Part shown: positions 43,923 to 54,077 of the stretch, in pieces
How the letters are laid out: every line of letters starts with the position of its first letter
Position numbering within the stretch: position 1 is the stretch's first letter
NCBI RefSeq assembly: GCF_000797515.1
Contig: NZ_JSBN01000011.1
Span: 1 to 64,000, forward strand
Direction of reading: 5' to 3'
From: Sphingomonas sp. Ant H11
Lineage (GTDB): Bacteria > Pseudomonadota > Alphaproteobacteria > Sphingomonadales > Sphingomonadaceae
Length of the DNA: 64,000 nt
The notes under the pieces: model-generated
Seen by the model: the letters and a program-made list of their open reading frames with translations, nothing else
Told to the model about the DNA's origin: nothing
Databases searched by the model: none
Translations under genes and position numbers: made by a program

Positions 43923-44198
43923 ATGCCGGACGACGAATATAAGGGTACCACATTCAAGTCGGGCAATTCGGTCGCGTTGCGGCTGCCCAAGGGGATGGGC
44001 ATTCCCGAAGGCACCGAAGTGCGTATGGTCAAGGAGGCGCCGATGTCGTTTCGCGTAGAACCCGTCGACGCGCCCCGGCGGACGATCGACATTAGCGGTT
44101 TCGCGGGCAAGGCACCCGGCGCACGCTTAATTCCGCATGGCGATTTCGATGAGCGGCCCAGCACGATCGCAAAGCGACTTGCAGCGCGCGACGCGTGA
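43923..44198 (+). CDS. vapB: VapB-type antitoxin (AbrB/SpoVT-like fold)
   Basis: 91 residues from ATG at 43923, with ACGGAGG upstream. FKSGNSVALRLPKGMGIPEG is the swapped-hairpin DNA-binding motif of VapB/MazE-like antitoxins, and the C-terminal part (IPHGDFDERPSTIAKRLAARD) would wrap the toxin. The overlap of its stop with the toxin start is typical of a VapBC module. Autoregulation is expected; an A+T-rich TAGTATATACGTAACGTGTATACGG just upstream, with inverted GTATAC/GTATAC character, may be its operator. Confidence 0.85.
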   Translation: MPDDEYKGTTFKSGNSVALRLPKGMGIPEGTEVRMVKEAPMSFRVEPVDAPRRTIDISGFAGKAPGARLIPHGDFDERPSTIAKRLAARDA

Positions 44199-44577
44199 CG
44201 CGCTATCTCATTGATGCCGACATGGCGATCTACACGATGTCGGAGCGATTTTCGGCAGTGAACGATCGCTTGGCGACGTGCTTTCCGGGCGAGGTGGCGA
44301 TCTCCGCGATCAGTTTCGCGGAGATCGCCGTCGGCACCTTTGTTGGAAAGCCGCCGTCACCGGAAGTTCTGGCGAGTTTTGTCGCGGTGATCCCGATTCT
44401 TTCCTTCGACGACGCTGCGGCGCGCGAATATGCGCGGCTGCCCTTCAAACGCGCCCGTTTCGACCGTTTGCTCGCCGCGCATGCGCTGAGCCTGGGCGCG
44501 ACCATCGTCACCAATAACGAAGCCGATTTCGCCGATGTGCCGGGCCTGCGCGTCGAGACTGGTCGGTCAGCGCCTGA
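44195..44577 (+). CDS. vapC: VapC-type PIN-domain toxin (apparent frameshift near 44558)
   Basis: Mg-dependent ribonuclease toxin. [16 protein letters not shown] carries the first acidic residue, [11 protein letters not shown] the second, and [20 protein letters not shown] the later aspartate; [17 protein letters not shown] is the usual PIN ending. As written the frame runs 80 codons past this into the opposite gene. Adding one A at about 44558 gives VENWSVSA and a stop, 127 residues, which is the standard VapC length. Confidence 0.84.
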
Positions 44578-45472
44578 TCGGGCGGCGTTCGTCGAGCAGG
44601 TTGCGAATGGTGGTTGCGGCGACACCGGCTTCGCCCATGGCATGGCTGATTTGATCGAGCCCTTTCACCACATCGCCCGCGGCGAACAAGCCCGGGATCG
44701 AGGTGCGTTGATGATCGTCGACTTCGAGGCAGCCATCGGCGGTCGCCCGCGCGCCGGCCGCAACGGCGAGGCTGGAGCGGATCGTCGACCCCAGTGCCGG
44801 ATAGACGCTGTCGAAGCGTAGCGCACCGCCCGGCGTGGTGACCTCGATCGCGTCCCCGGCAGTGCGGATTGGTGTGCAGGGGCCATCGACATGAACGATG
44901 CCAGCGTCTTCCAGTTTGGCGCGGCAGGTCGCGTCGAGCTCATGCGCGGCACCGGGCGCAATCAAGGTCACGTCGCGGGTGAAGCCGCGCAGGAACAGCG
45001 CTTCCTTCATTCCGTGGTCGCCAGTGCCGATCACGCCGACGCGCTTGTCGGTGACTTCATAGCCGTCGCAGATCGGGCAATAGCGCAGCAGCCCGCGGGC
45101 CAGCGCTTCGTCATGCACATCCCCCGCCATGTCCGGTCGGTGGTTGACCACGCCGGTAGCCAGCAGGACCGAGCGGGCCGGATACCGGTGATCGCCCACG
45201 CGCACGTCGAACGTGTCGCCCGTCGGAACGATTTCGGTGACTTCCGCCTGTTCGCGCGTCGCGCCGAATTCCTCGGCTTGCTCCAGCATCAAGCGCAGTA
45301 ACTCGGTGCCTTTCACCCCGCCGGGATAACCGGCATGGTTGTGCGTGCGCGGGATCAGCGCGGCTCGGCTGCTGCCGCAATCGAACATGCGGATGCGCAA
45401 ATGGAACCGCGCGAGATAGATGGCGGCGGTGAGCCCGGCCGGGCCAGCGCCGATGATGATGCAGTCGTCCAC
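44567..45472 (-). CDS. FAD/NAD(P)-dependent thioredoxin-reductase-like oxidoreductase
   Basis: 301-residue flavoprotein. FAD site [17 protein letters not shown], redox cysteines in [11 protein letters not shown] (CxxC), NAD(P) site [14 protein letters not shown] and the C-terminal FAD motif [12 protein letters not shown]. The length and layout match low-molecular-weight thioredoxin reductase, but the partner may be another dithiol protein. It lies opposite to the ribosomal operon it interrupts, overlaps the repaired vapC stop by a few bases and is divergent from trmD. Confidence 0.87.
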   Translation of the reverse strand: MDDCIIIGAGPAGLTAAIYLARFHLRIRMFDCGSSRAALIPRTHNHAGYPGGVKGTELLRLMLEQAEEFGATREQAEVTEIVPTGDTFDVRVGDHRYPARSVLLATGVVNHRPDMAGDVHDEALARGLLRYCPICDGYEVTDKRVGVIGTGDHGMKEALFLRGFTRDVTLIAPGAAHELDATCRAKLEDAGIVHVDGPCTPIRTAGDAIEVTTPGGALRFDSVYPALGSTIRSSLAVAAGARATADGCLEVDDHQRTSIPGLFAAGDVVKGLDQISHAMGEAGVAATTIRNLLDERRPIRR

Positions 45473-45511
45473 GCGTCTTGCCTTTCGGAGGCGGGCGGGG
45501 GAAGGAGCCCA

Positions 45512-46243
45512 ATGCCGTTCGCCGCCACCGTCTTAACGCTTTACCCCGACATGTTTCCCGGGCCGCTTGGCATTTCTCTTGCCGGTCGCGCGCTGGCCGA
45601 GGGGCGCTGGAGCCTCGACGCGCGCAACATCCGCGATTTCGCCACCGACAAGCACAGCACCGTCGACGGAACGCCCGCGGGTGGCGGGGCGGGGATGGTG
45701 TTGCGCGCCGATGTGCTGGCGGCGGCAATCGACAGCGTGCCCGCTGGCCTTCCGCTGCTCGCCATGACGCCGCGCGGCGCCCCGCTTACCCAGGCGCGCG
45801 TGCGTAGCCTGGCGGAAGGGCCGGGCGTCACCATCCTGTGTGGCCGCTTCGAGGGGTTTGACGAACGCATCTTCGCCGCGCGCGACATCGAGGAAGTGTC
45901 GATCGGGGATTACATTCTTTCGGGCGGCGAGATGGGGGCGCTGGTGCTGCTCGACGCTTGCATTCGGCTGCTCCCCGGCGTAATGGGCGCGGCTTATAGC
46001 GGCGTGGACGAGAGCTTCGAAACGGGGCTTCTCGAATATCCGCAATATACCCGACCATTTGAATGGGAAGGGCGCACGATCCCCGAAGTGTTGCGATCGG
46101 GGGATCATGCGAGGATTTCGGCATGGCGAAAGTCGATGGCCGAGACCGAAACACGGCTAAGGCGGCCGGACCTGTGGGAGCGCCATGAGGGTGCTCGGGT
46201 CCAGTCGCCCTCTGGCGCGCGACAGACAGACAAGGACGCATGA
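45512..46243 (+). CDS. trmD: tRNA (guanine-N1-)-methyltransferase TrmD
   Basis: Makes m1G37 in tRNA and so prevents frameshifting. [20 protein letters not shown] is the N-terminus, [16 protein letters not shown] the SAM-pocket loop, [13 protein letters not shown] and [17 protein letters not shown] the trefoil knot. ATG at 45512 with GAAGGAG gives 243 residues. Followed by rplS as in the conserved operon. Confidence 0.95.
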   Translation: MPFAATVLTLYPDMFPGPLGISLAGRALAEGRWSLDARNIRDFATDKHSTVDGTPAGGGAGMVLRADVLAAAIDSVPAGLPLLAMTPRGAPLTQARVRSLAEGPGVTILCGRFEGFDERIFAARDIEEVSIGDYILSGGEMGALVLLDACIRLLPGVMGAAYSGVDESFETGLLEYPQYTRPFEWEGRTIPEVLRSGDHARISAWRKSMAETETRLRRPDLWERHEGARVQSPSGARQTDKDA

Positions 46244-46244
46244 G

Positions 46245-46634
46245 ATGAATCTCATCCAGACGATCGAAGCCGAGAACATTGCCAAGTTTCTCGAGACCAA
46301 GAAGATCCCCGAATTCCGCCCTGGCGATACGCTGAAGGTCGGCGTGAAGGTGGTCGAAGGCGAGCGCACCCGCGTTCAGAATTATGAAGGCGTGTGCATC
46401 GCGCGTTCCAACAAGGGCATGGGCTCGAACTTCACCGTGCGGAAAATTTCGTTCGGTGAAGGCGTAGAGCGCGTTTTCCCGCTCTATTCGCCCAACGTCG
46501 ACAGCATCGAAGTCGTCCGCAAGGGCGCAGTGCGTCGTGCGAAGCTCTATTATCTGCGTGGTCGTACCGGCAAGTCGGCACGCATCGCCGAGCGCCGCGA
46601 CACCCGTCCGGCCAAGGGCGGCGCTGCCGAGTAA
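46245..46634 (+). CDS. rplS: Ribosomal protein L19
   Basis: Large-subunit protein at the 30S-50S interface. [59 protein letters not shown] and [15 protein letters not shown] are family hallmarks. 129 residues, ending in a short K/G/A tail. Its ATG follows the trmD stop by one base, and a terminator follows the gene. Confidence 0.96.
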   Translation: MNLIQTIEAENIAKFLETKKIPEFRPGDTLKVGVKVVEGERTRVQNYEGVCIARSNKGMGSNFTVRKISFGEGVERVFPLYSPNVDSIEVVRKGAVRRAKLYYLRGRTGKSARIAERRDTRPAKGGAAE

Positions 46635-46657
46635 TCGGACAGCCGTTAGGCTAACAG

Positions 46658-46692
46658 AAGGGCGCGGTGGCTTTGGCCTCTGCGCCCTTTTT
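46658..46692 (+). terminator. Rho-independent terminator of the S16-L19 operon
   Basis: AAGGGCGC (46658-46665) pairs with GCGCCCTT (46682-46689) and the stem runs into TTTTT. It closes the ribosomal operon and also faces the convergent ChaN-like gene. Confidence 0.8.
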
Positions 46693-46712
46693 GTTTGTGC
46701 CAGAGCGGCTTG

Positions 46713-47951
46713 CTATGAACCGATGGCAAAGCGCACCGGTACGGCGGGCGCGAACAGCATCGGCAACGGGGCACCGGCTTGTACCACAATTTGGTCGAGC
46801 GGGACGGCATCCGGCGGTGCATCTGCGGCAAAAACCTGGATCAGCCGACGCCCCGAGGTCGGCACCAGCTCTTTCGGGATTGCGAGTGGCGTGCCGCCCA
46901 TTTCAACCAGCCATTGAGGACGTCCGTAGCGATACGCTCTGGCCGGGTGAACCACCTGCAGGTCAACCGCACCAGCATAGCGCCCGAGAATGAGCGGGTT
47001 GTTGCCTTCCAAGAAGACGCTCGGTCGGTTCCCGATGCGCCGCGCAGCTACGGCGTAAGCGGGGCGGGCGGCGGATGCCAAATCTGTTAAACTCGTCTGG
47101 TCAATGGTGAGCGGGTCAATGCCGGTCAACCGTTTCAGCCGCGTTGCCATCATATCGGTCGTACTTTGTTGAAAGTTGATCGGGGCTTCCCAGACGTGGC
47201 CATATCCAACGTATATCAGTGCTTTTGCACTGGGCTTCGCTGCGAGAATTGCCGCCAAGTTCTCTGCCTGCGCTTGCTCTCGCGGGGCAATGCCGCCCTC
47301 TTTCGGGCGTTGCTTGCTGGTTTGCTCGTAACCCACAGGCCGATACCCCAACGCTAAGGCCTCGCGCACAAAGCCCGCAAATACCGGGTCTCGCGTGTAA
47401 TAACCGGTGCTGATCCGGACGAAACCGTCCTGCCTGAGTTTGTCGATCATCGAGGCGTGGCCGGGTTCCGCCGGCTCGCTATCAAACGTCTCGGCGGCCA
47501 GGATCGAGTACCCAAGGGGTTTTAACGCACGTGCCACTTGCAAAGCAAAGGCACGGTCGCGCGGGCTATCATGGGCTTCATTCAAGATAACGATGCTGGT
47601 GTCGCGCGCGCGTCGGACGATCTCTTCAATGGCATCGTGTGGAGTGGCCGCCGCCAAGTGCGTTGCCCAACTGGGGTCGGGGGGCGAGCCAGGCTGGGCA
47701 CGGGCCAGCACGGCTGGGTCGAGTTCATTGGTGAGCATTGGGCTGACCTGTTCCCACATCTGGAACGCGTCTTCGTCACGCACTTTGCCGTCAGGGCCGA
47801 AGGCTGCGGCGGCCAAGGCGTCACTGGCCTCGAGATAGCGCCCCTTAGCCAAAGCGGTATCTGCCACATCGGCAGCGGGCGATTGCGGTGGACTCTGCGC
47901 GCCGAGGAGCAATGGGGACAAGGCTATAAAAACGAACCGCTTTCCTACCAT
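46713..47951 (-). CDS. Secreted/periplasmic ChaN- or EreA-like hypothetical protein
   Basis: 412 residues with a signal peptide (GKRFVFIALSPLLLGAQS). The centre, SIVILNEAHDSPRDRAFALQ, resembles the GExHDxPxHR-type motif shared by ChaN haem-binding proteins and erythromycin-esterase-like enzymes, and ALIYVGYGHVWEAPINFQQ carries the second conserved histidine. This supports the fold but not a substrate. Convergent with rplS and divergent from nothing close; base composition is a little lower than its neighbours, so transfer is possible. Confidence 0.6.
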   Translation of the reverse strand: MVGKRFVFIALSPLLLGAQSPPQSPAADVADTALAKGRYLEASDALAAAAFGPDGKVRDEDAFQMWEQVSPMLTNELDPAVLARAQPGSPPDPSWATHLAAATPHDAIEEIVRRARDTSIVILNEAHDSPRDRAFALQVARALKPLGYSILAAETFDSEPAEPGHASMIDKLRQDGFVRISTGYYTRDPVFAGFVREALALGYRPVGYEQTSKQRPKEGGIAPREQAQAENLAAILAAKPSAKALIYVGYGHVWEAPINFQQSTTDMMATRLKRLTGIDPLTIDQTSLTDLASAARPAYAVAARRIGNRPSVFLEGNNPLILGRYAGAVDLQVVHPARAYRYGRPQWLVEMGGTPLAIPKELVPTSGRRLIQVFAADAPPDAVPLDQIVVQAGAPLPMLFAPAVPVRFAIGS

Positions 47952-48034
47952 TATCCGCTCCCAACCTCGGCGATCGAGACTGACGATGTTGCGAGACCAG
48001 TCAAGAGAGTGCGCGAATATCGTGGCGGCAAGGC

Positions 48035-48897
48035 TCAACCGAAGCCATAAATCTTCACGGTGTCGGGGAGGGGCAAAGCCGCCGCATCGGGGTGGTCCAG
48101 ATGTGCCACGATCGTTTCCAGGATTGAAGCAATCAGCGCGCCATCAGGGTGATGGTCGGCCCCCTGGATCACCACGCTGAAACCAGTGCGTTTGGCGGCG
48201 TGTGCGGCCTTGTGGAGTTCTTGCCCCATCGCAGCGGGGATGGTCTGATCGGCGAGGCCGTGGATCAGGAAATAGGGCTCGTCCAGCGTCGGCACCGTGG
48301 CAAGATTGTCGTAGCGGTCGCTGACGAACGCGCGCCCGATCTTCGGTACCATCGCGGTCAGGCTGGTGAAGGTGCCAATCGTCACCAGCGCATCCAGCTT
48401 TTGCCGTGACGCCAGCCCGAAGGCCACGCCGCCGCCAAGGCTGTGGCCAACGACGATCAGCCGCCCGCCCCCGGCCCGCCGCCGTGCCTCGGCATAAAAG
48501 CGTCGGCATCGCGCGCGAGCCCGGGCTCGTCGGCGCGGCCTGGATTGCCCGAATAGCCGCGATATTCCGCTGCTACGACGCCATAGCCCTTGGCGATGGC
48601 GGGCGCGAACCAGGCGAGCGTGCTCATCGCGCTGGAGCCGTTGCCGTGGAACACCAGCAGCGTCGGTTTGCCCGGCGCGGCCGCGACCGCAGCTCCGGTG
48701 ATCGACAGCGCGTCGCTAGTTTGGACCGTGACGCGCTCGGCCCCTGCAGGGAGGACTGCGGTCGCGATTGGTGCGGTTGGCGCGGGATAAATACGGTCGT
48801 GGATCGACTGGCTCAGCACCGGGGTTGCCCCGGCAAGAAGCAGGACCGTTAAAACAAGTGCCGCGAAGGCCTTTTGCGCCGACCCGATCCGCCGCAT
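48035..48897 (-). CDS. Secreted alpha/beta hydrolase (apparent frameshift at 48496-48499)
   Basis: Signal peptide AALVLTVLLLAGATPVLSQS, then an alpha/beta-hydrolase fold: LLVFHGNGSSAMSTLAWF (oxyanion HG), AAEYRGYSGNPG, the nucleophile elbow VVGHSLGGGVAF, and PYFLIHGLADQTIP plus GADHHPDG for aspartate and histidine. The elbow lies in another frame from the signal peptide; adding one base to the A4 run at 48496-48499 joins them (DAFYAEARRRAGGGRL), giving about 287 residues. Resembles BEM46/FrsA-like hydrolases; substrate unknown. Confidence 0.8.
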
Positions 48898-48996
48898 TCG
48901 CTACCCCCCCCGCATCCGTTCTCGACCAACGTGTCATGTTTGCACGATACACCGCGATTCGCTATGGTCGGCTGCCGACTATTCCGGGGGGGAAAT

Positions 48997-50359
48997 ATGT
49001 CCGACGTCACCATGACCACCGCCGCCGAACCCGATGGCGCGCCGCGCATCGCGGTGCTGGACATCCTGCGCGGGGTGGCGATCCTCGGCATCCTGTTCAT
49101 GAACATCAACGACATGGGGCAGTCGATTTACGCGTCGTTCGACGATATCCGGCATCTCGGCTGGTCGCAGACCGACCGGATCGCCTGGTGGCTGCGCGAA
49201 GTGTTCGCCAATGGCACCGCCCGCTGCATGCTGGAAATGCTGTTCGGCGCGGGGATGGTGATCCTGACCGATCGTGTGGCCGATAAAGCCAATGGCTGGG
49301 TGGTGATGCGGCGCTATTATGTACGCAATCTCATCCTGTTCGCATTCGGGCTGGTGCATGTCTTCATCCTGTTGTGGCCCGGGGACATCCTCCACACCTA
49401 TGGGCTGGCCGCGCTGGTCGCGTTCCTGTTCCGGCGGTTGCGCCCGCAATGGCTGATCATGATCGGCCTGACGCTGGCGTTGTTCCAATTGGGGGGGCGG
49501 GGGCTATTTCGGCTATTACCTGACGCTGCAGACGCGCGCGCAAGTGGCGGCGATCGAGGCCAAGGTGGCCGCCGGAACCAAGCCGACTGCGGAAGAACGC
49601 AAGGTCCTGAAGGACAAGGCCGAGCGGGACAAAAAGCGCGCCGAGGCCCGCGCCAAATCGCACAACGACATCGCCGCCGAAGACAAAGCGCGCAAGGGCA
49701 CTTTCATCACCTGGGCGCACGCACAATGGGGCTCCTTCCTCGATATCGAGTCGCAGTTCCTCGAGATATTGTTCGTATGGGAAGCGGCGAGCGTCATGCT
49801 GATCGGTGCCGCGCTTTATAAGCTCGGCATCCTGCAGGGGCGGCGCTCGCGGCGCTTTTACGTCTGGACCGCACTGATCGCTTATGCCGTCGGCATCACG
49901 CTGCGGGTCATCGGCGCGTCCGAACAGATGGAATTCGGCAATGGTCCCTATACCTTCTGGGCGAGCTATGAGTTTGCGCGGCAGGCGATGACGCTGGGGC
50001 ATGTCGCGCTGATCAACCTGCTCGTCAGCAGCGCCGTCGGGGCGCGGCTGTTGCGCCCGTTCGTCGCGGCCGGGCGGACGGCGCTGTCGATCTATATCGC
50101 GCAGACGCTGATCTGCCTGTGGGTGCTGTACCCGCCATTCATGCTCGGCCTGTACGGCAAGATGACATGGGGACCGCTGATGGTAACGGCCTTCCTCATC
50201 AATGCGGCGTTGCTGATCGGCGCCAATGTGTGGGTGCGGCATTTCGACATTGCGCCGGTCGAATGGGCGTGGCGTTCGCTGGTGGAGCGCCGCGTGCTGC
50301 CATGGCGCAAGCGGGCGCGGGTGGGGCCGCAGGTGGAGGGAAGCCCGGCGCTCGCTTGA
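48997..50359 (+). CDS. DUF418 family polytopic membrane protein (apparent frameshift at 49491-49497)
   Basis: Heparan-acetyltransferase/YeiB-like membrane protein. APRIAVLDILRGVAILGILF is the DUF1624/DUF418 start and about nine helices follow, with ARCMLEMLFGAGMVIL early and the DUF418 end LRPFVAAGRTALSIYIAQTL and WVRHFDIAPVEWAWRSL. A charged cytoplasmic loop (about 175-220) is lysine/alanine rich. Removing one G from the G7 run at 49491-49497 restores a single frame of about 453 residues (FQLGGGGYFGYYLTLQ). Acyl-transfer role is inferred from relatives only. Confidence 0.83.
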
Positions 50360-50428
50360 GCGAGGCGGATCGCGTCGTGGCCAGCAGGGCATGCCGGACT
50401 GCGTCCGCCACGCCCTGCCGTTTTTGGA

Positions 50429-51559
50429 TCAGGTCGTCGAGATCGTGCCGATCAAGCCAACCACGCCACCGCGCGCGTCATTCACGGTCGAGGTAAAGCG
50501 ATACCCGCCCTCGGCGAAATCGACCCGCACCTTGCGCGTATCGTACATCTCGCGGAACAGCGTTTCGAGATTGGGTTTCTGCCCGGTCATCAAGCGCATG
50601 TTGGTGCCGTTATCGTTGACATACGGCACGGCGTAGAGATGCGCGGCGGAGAAAGGGCTGTTCAGCGATGTGAACAGCATTACCCCCTCGCTGCCGCGCA
50701 GGCCGAAATTGCGATCGGCGAAATAGATCCCGCCGAACACGACATTGTCGGGATCGTTCGGTTCGAAGAAGAAGCGTTGGCGGATCTGCACGATTGGTGA
50801 ATCGAGATCGCCGCTGGCGTGATCCTGCATGAAATTCTCCATGTGCCCGTGCGCGACATAGAGGTTCCCACCCGTGCCGCCCTCGACTCCGGCGCGCCAA
50901 TTGGTGACGACGAGATCTTCCGCCGTGTCGTTGAACACCAGCGCCAGCACCTTTTTGGGGTTTTCGAGGAATAGATAGAGCAGGAATGCGACCAGCACGA
51001 TCACGATGATGGTGATCGCGGTCTTCATGCCCAGCGTGGTGATGCCCGTGCGCAGCGCATTGAGGAAGGTCGCCCCGCCGCGCCAGGCGGTCCAGGTCAA
51101 TTTGGCCATCGCCACGCCGATGCTGAACAGGCTACTCGCGCCGATCTCGATGGCGAGCTGGCCCGGCGTCTTGGCGTTCTGCATCGCTTCGAGCCGTTTG
51201 GACAGACCATAGACATAATCGGTCACTTCCTGTCCGCGATAGCCGCGGACAATTTCGAAATTATGCTGGGTCAGGCTGATATTCGGTTCGATCTCGGTGG
51301 GCTCTTCGGCCAGAGCAGCGGTGATCAGCGTGTTGTCTTCATGCGATGCGAGCTCGATGCCCTCGGCGCGGTGATACTCATCGATTCCCGAGAGTGTCGC
51401 CTCCAACAGCTTTGCGATCATCTTGCGGCGGCGTTGTTCGACGGTCAGTGCTTCGTTGCCGGCGATTCCGGCCAGGTCGATGCCCAGGCGCGCCTTGAAG
51501 CCGTCCATGATTTCGAGCGCGGCGTCGCGCGGGGACAGGCTGCTTGTTTCCAACGGCAT
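50429..51559 (-). CDS. Hypothetical single-pass membrane protein with large C-terminal domain
   Basis: 376 residues, not recognised. The N-terminal 170 residues are helical and charged (AGNEALTVEQRRRKMIAKLL), with no signal peptide. One strong membrane helix (TAITIIVIVLVAFLLYLFLE, about 185-205) is followed by a beta-rich C-terminal domain (VLALVFNDTAEDLVVTNWR, NLYVAHGHMENF, FGGIYFADRNFGLRGSEGV, RVDFAEGGYRFTST). The last part resembles lipid- or membrane-binding beta-sandwich folds in feel only. AGGAG precedes the ATG at 51559. It is an isolated gene. Confidence 0.65.
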   Translation of the reverse strand: MPLETSSLSPRDAALEIMDGFKARLGIDLAGIAGNEALTVEQRRRKMIAKLLEATLSGIDEYHRAEGIELASHEDNTLITAALAEEPTEIEPNISLTQHNFEIVRGYRGQEVTDYVYGLSKRLEAMQNAKTPGQLAIEIGASSLFSIGVAMAKLTWTAWRGGATFLNALRTGITTLGMKTAITIIVIVLVAFLLYLFLENPKKVLALVFNDTAEDLVVTNWRAGVEGGTGGNLYVAHGHMENFMQDHASGDLDSPIVQIRQRFFFEPNDPDNVVFGGIYFADRNFGLRGSEGVMLFTSLNSPFSAAHLYAVPYVNDNGTNMRLMTGQKPNLETLFREMYDTRKVRVDFAEGGYRFTSTVNDARGGVVGLIGTISTT

Positions 51560-51851
51560 TACTATTCTCCTGAAAGGCGAAGGGTGAATGGTGTCTTGGT
51601 TGGTGCAGCGCGCGTTGCCCCGTCAGTTTAGCGGGCACCGCGCAAAGTGCAGGCCGAAGTTGATCCTTAACGACGGCAAGGGGGCGTTCGGCGCGATCGA
51701 CGCATCCGCAGCCGAGCAAATTCTCGTTGCAATCCGGACGCGATGCCGCACCGCGCGCTTGCCCTCTTTACGCAGTCCCCGCGCACCGCGATAAGCGCCG
51801 ACGCCGTCCGCACTCGTCGGGCGAGGAAAAACGCGGGATTGGAGATGCAGG
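51560..51851. other. 292-bp intergenic region, nothing recognised
   Basis: Separates two divergent genes and must contain both promoters. Short open frames here have neither good ribosome sites nor recognisable protein character. A GGATTGGAGATGCAGG stretch directly before 51852 supplies the ribosome site of the peptidase gene. Confidence 0.4.
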
Positions 51852-54073
51852 ATGCGGGCGAGTTGGGCTTTTGCGGGCGTGATGCTCGCCTGTGCGGCGG
51901 TGCCCGTGATGGCGGCTGACGCGCCGACCAAGCTGACGCTGTCACGCGTGTTCGGGAGCCCCGATCTGTCGGGCGTGCAGCCGCGCGGGGTACGGTTGTC
52001 GCCTGACGGCACTTTGCTGACCTCGCTGCGCCCGCGGGCCGATGAAAAGGAGCGTTTCGACCTATGGGCGCTCGATACGCGCACCGGTGAAGAGCGGATG
52101 CTGGTAGATTCGAAGAAGGTCGGCAGTGGCGCGGAATTGTCCGAGGCCGAAAAGATGCAGCGCGAGCGCGCCCGCATCGCCGGGTCAAAGGGGATCGTGG
52201 CCTATGACTGGGCCCCCGATGGCAAGACCATCCTGGTGCCGCTGGACGGGGACCTGTATCTCGCGACGCTCGACGGCACGACGCGGCGGCTGACCAACTC
52301 GCCTGGCGGCGCGCTCAACCCCATTATCAGCCCCAAGGGCGGGTTCGTCAGCTTCGTGCGCGGGCAGAATCTGTTCGTCCAGCCGCTCGGCGGCGGCGAC
52401 GCTCGGCAGATCAGCCAGGATGGCGCGGGCACGGTGCATTGGGGCGAGGCCGAGTTCGTCGCGCAGGAAGAAATGGACCGTCGCACCGGCTATTGGTGGT
52501 CCCCGCAGGACACGCACATCGCGGTCGAGCGTTTTGACGAGGCTCCGGTCGGCATCGTCACCCGCGCCGCGATCGGGGCGACCGGGACTAAGGTCTATGA
52601 GCAGCGCTATCCGGCGGCGGGCACACCGAATGTCGCGGTCGAACTGTATGTGATGAAGGCCGATGGCACAGGCAGGGTGAAGGTCGATCTTGGCCAGAAT
52701 CCCGACATCTATCTCGCCCGCGTCGACTGGACGCCCGATGGCAAGACGCTGCTGGTGCAGCGCGAAAGCCGCGACCAGAAGACGCTCGACATGCTCACGG
52801 TCGACCCGGAAACGGGCAAGAGCAGCATCCTGTTCACCGAGAAAGCGGGCGCGCGGAGTTGGCTGAACCTTACCGAAGCCTATCGTCCGATGAAGGATGG
52901 CAGCTTGATCTGGCGCTCGGAGCGGACCGGCTATGGCCACCTCTACCGCTTCGCCAAGGGCAAGTGGACCGCGCTGACCAAGGGCGATTGGGTCGTCCAG
53001 CAGCTGATCGGCGTTGACGAAGCCAAAGGTCGGCTGTTCTTCACCGGCAATAAGGATGGCGTGCTGGAGCAGCATGTCTATTCGGTCGACATCGCGCATC
53101 CGGGCGTCGTGACGCGGCTGACCGAGACGGGCTGGTGGAATGGTGCCAGCATGGATCACGCCGCGACGCGGATGATCGTGGGGCGCTCCAACCCGACCCA
53201 GCCGACGCAGGTCTATCTGGCCGATGCGAGCGGCAAGCGGCTGTCGTGGATCAACGAAAATGCGCTGAAGCCGGGGCATCCTTATTACCCCTATCTGGCG
53301 AGCATCAGCAAACCACCTTCGGCACGATCAAGGCCGAGGACGGCACTGATCTTTATTATGAGATGATCACGCCGCCGCTGGAGCCGGGCAAGAAGTATCC
53401 GGTGTTCTTCCAGCATTATGGTGGCCCGGGCACCGGGCAGCAGGTAACGCGTGGCTGGGGCGGGGCGTTGCCGCAATATCTGGTGCAGCACGGCTACATC
53501 TTCTTCCAGATCGACAATCGCGGATCGTACAATCGCGGCAAGGCGTTCGAGGACCATATCTACCGCGCGATGGGCACGGTCGAAGTGGCGGATCAATTGG
53601 CGGGCGCGAAGTTCATCAAGAGCCAGCCCTTCGTCGATCCAAACAAGGTGGCGATCTATGGCTGGTCCTATGGCGGTTATATGACGCTGAAGATGCTGGA
53701 GGCGAGCCAGGGCGTCTATGCGGCCGGCGTTTCGGGCGCGCCGGTGACGCAGTGGAACCTGTACGACACGCATTATACAGAGCGCTATATGGGCTCGCCG
53801 GTCGGCGACGCGAAAGCCTATGCTGCGTCAGGGGCGCTTGAGAACGCGCCCAAGATCAAGGATCCGCTGCTGCTGATCCACGGAATGGCTGATGATAACG
53901 TCGTGTTTACCAACTCGACCGCGCTCGCCGCGCGGATGCAGTCGACCGATACGCCGTTCGAGATGATGTTCTACCCCGGCTACACGCACCGCGTGGCTGG
54001 GCCGGGGATTAGCGAGCATCTGTGGGGGACGATCCTGACCTTCCTCGACCGCAACGTGAAGGACAAGCGCTGA
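51852..54073 (+). CDS. S9 family (dipeptidyl peptidase IV-like) serine peptidase, exported (apparent frameshift near 53303)
   Basis: Periplasmic or outer-membrane prolyl peptidase. Signal peptide AFAGVMLACAAVPVMAAD; a beta-propeller (about 40-470) that includes GEAEFVAQEEMDRRTGYWWS, the DPP IV glutamate motif binding the substrate N-terminus; then the hydrolase domain with IYGWSYGGYMTLKML (serine), HGMADDNVVF (aspartate) and YPGYTHRV (histidine). The frame breaks near 53303; adding a C to give SHQQTTFGTIKAEDG restores about 740 residues, the normal size. Confidence 0.9.
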
Positions 54074-54077
54074 TCAC

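Noticed and set aside
44578..44821. C-terminal extension of VapC
   Set aside because: Antisense to the reductase gene; a missing base restores the standard ending ENW and a stop.
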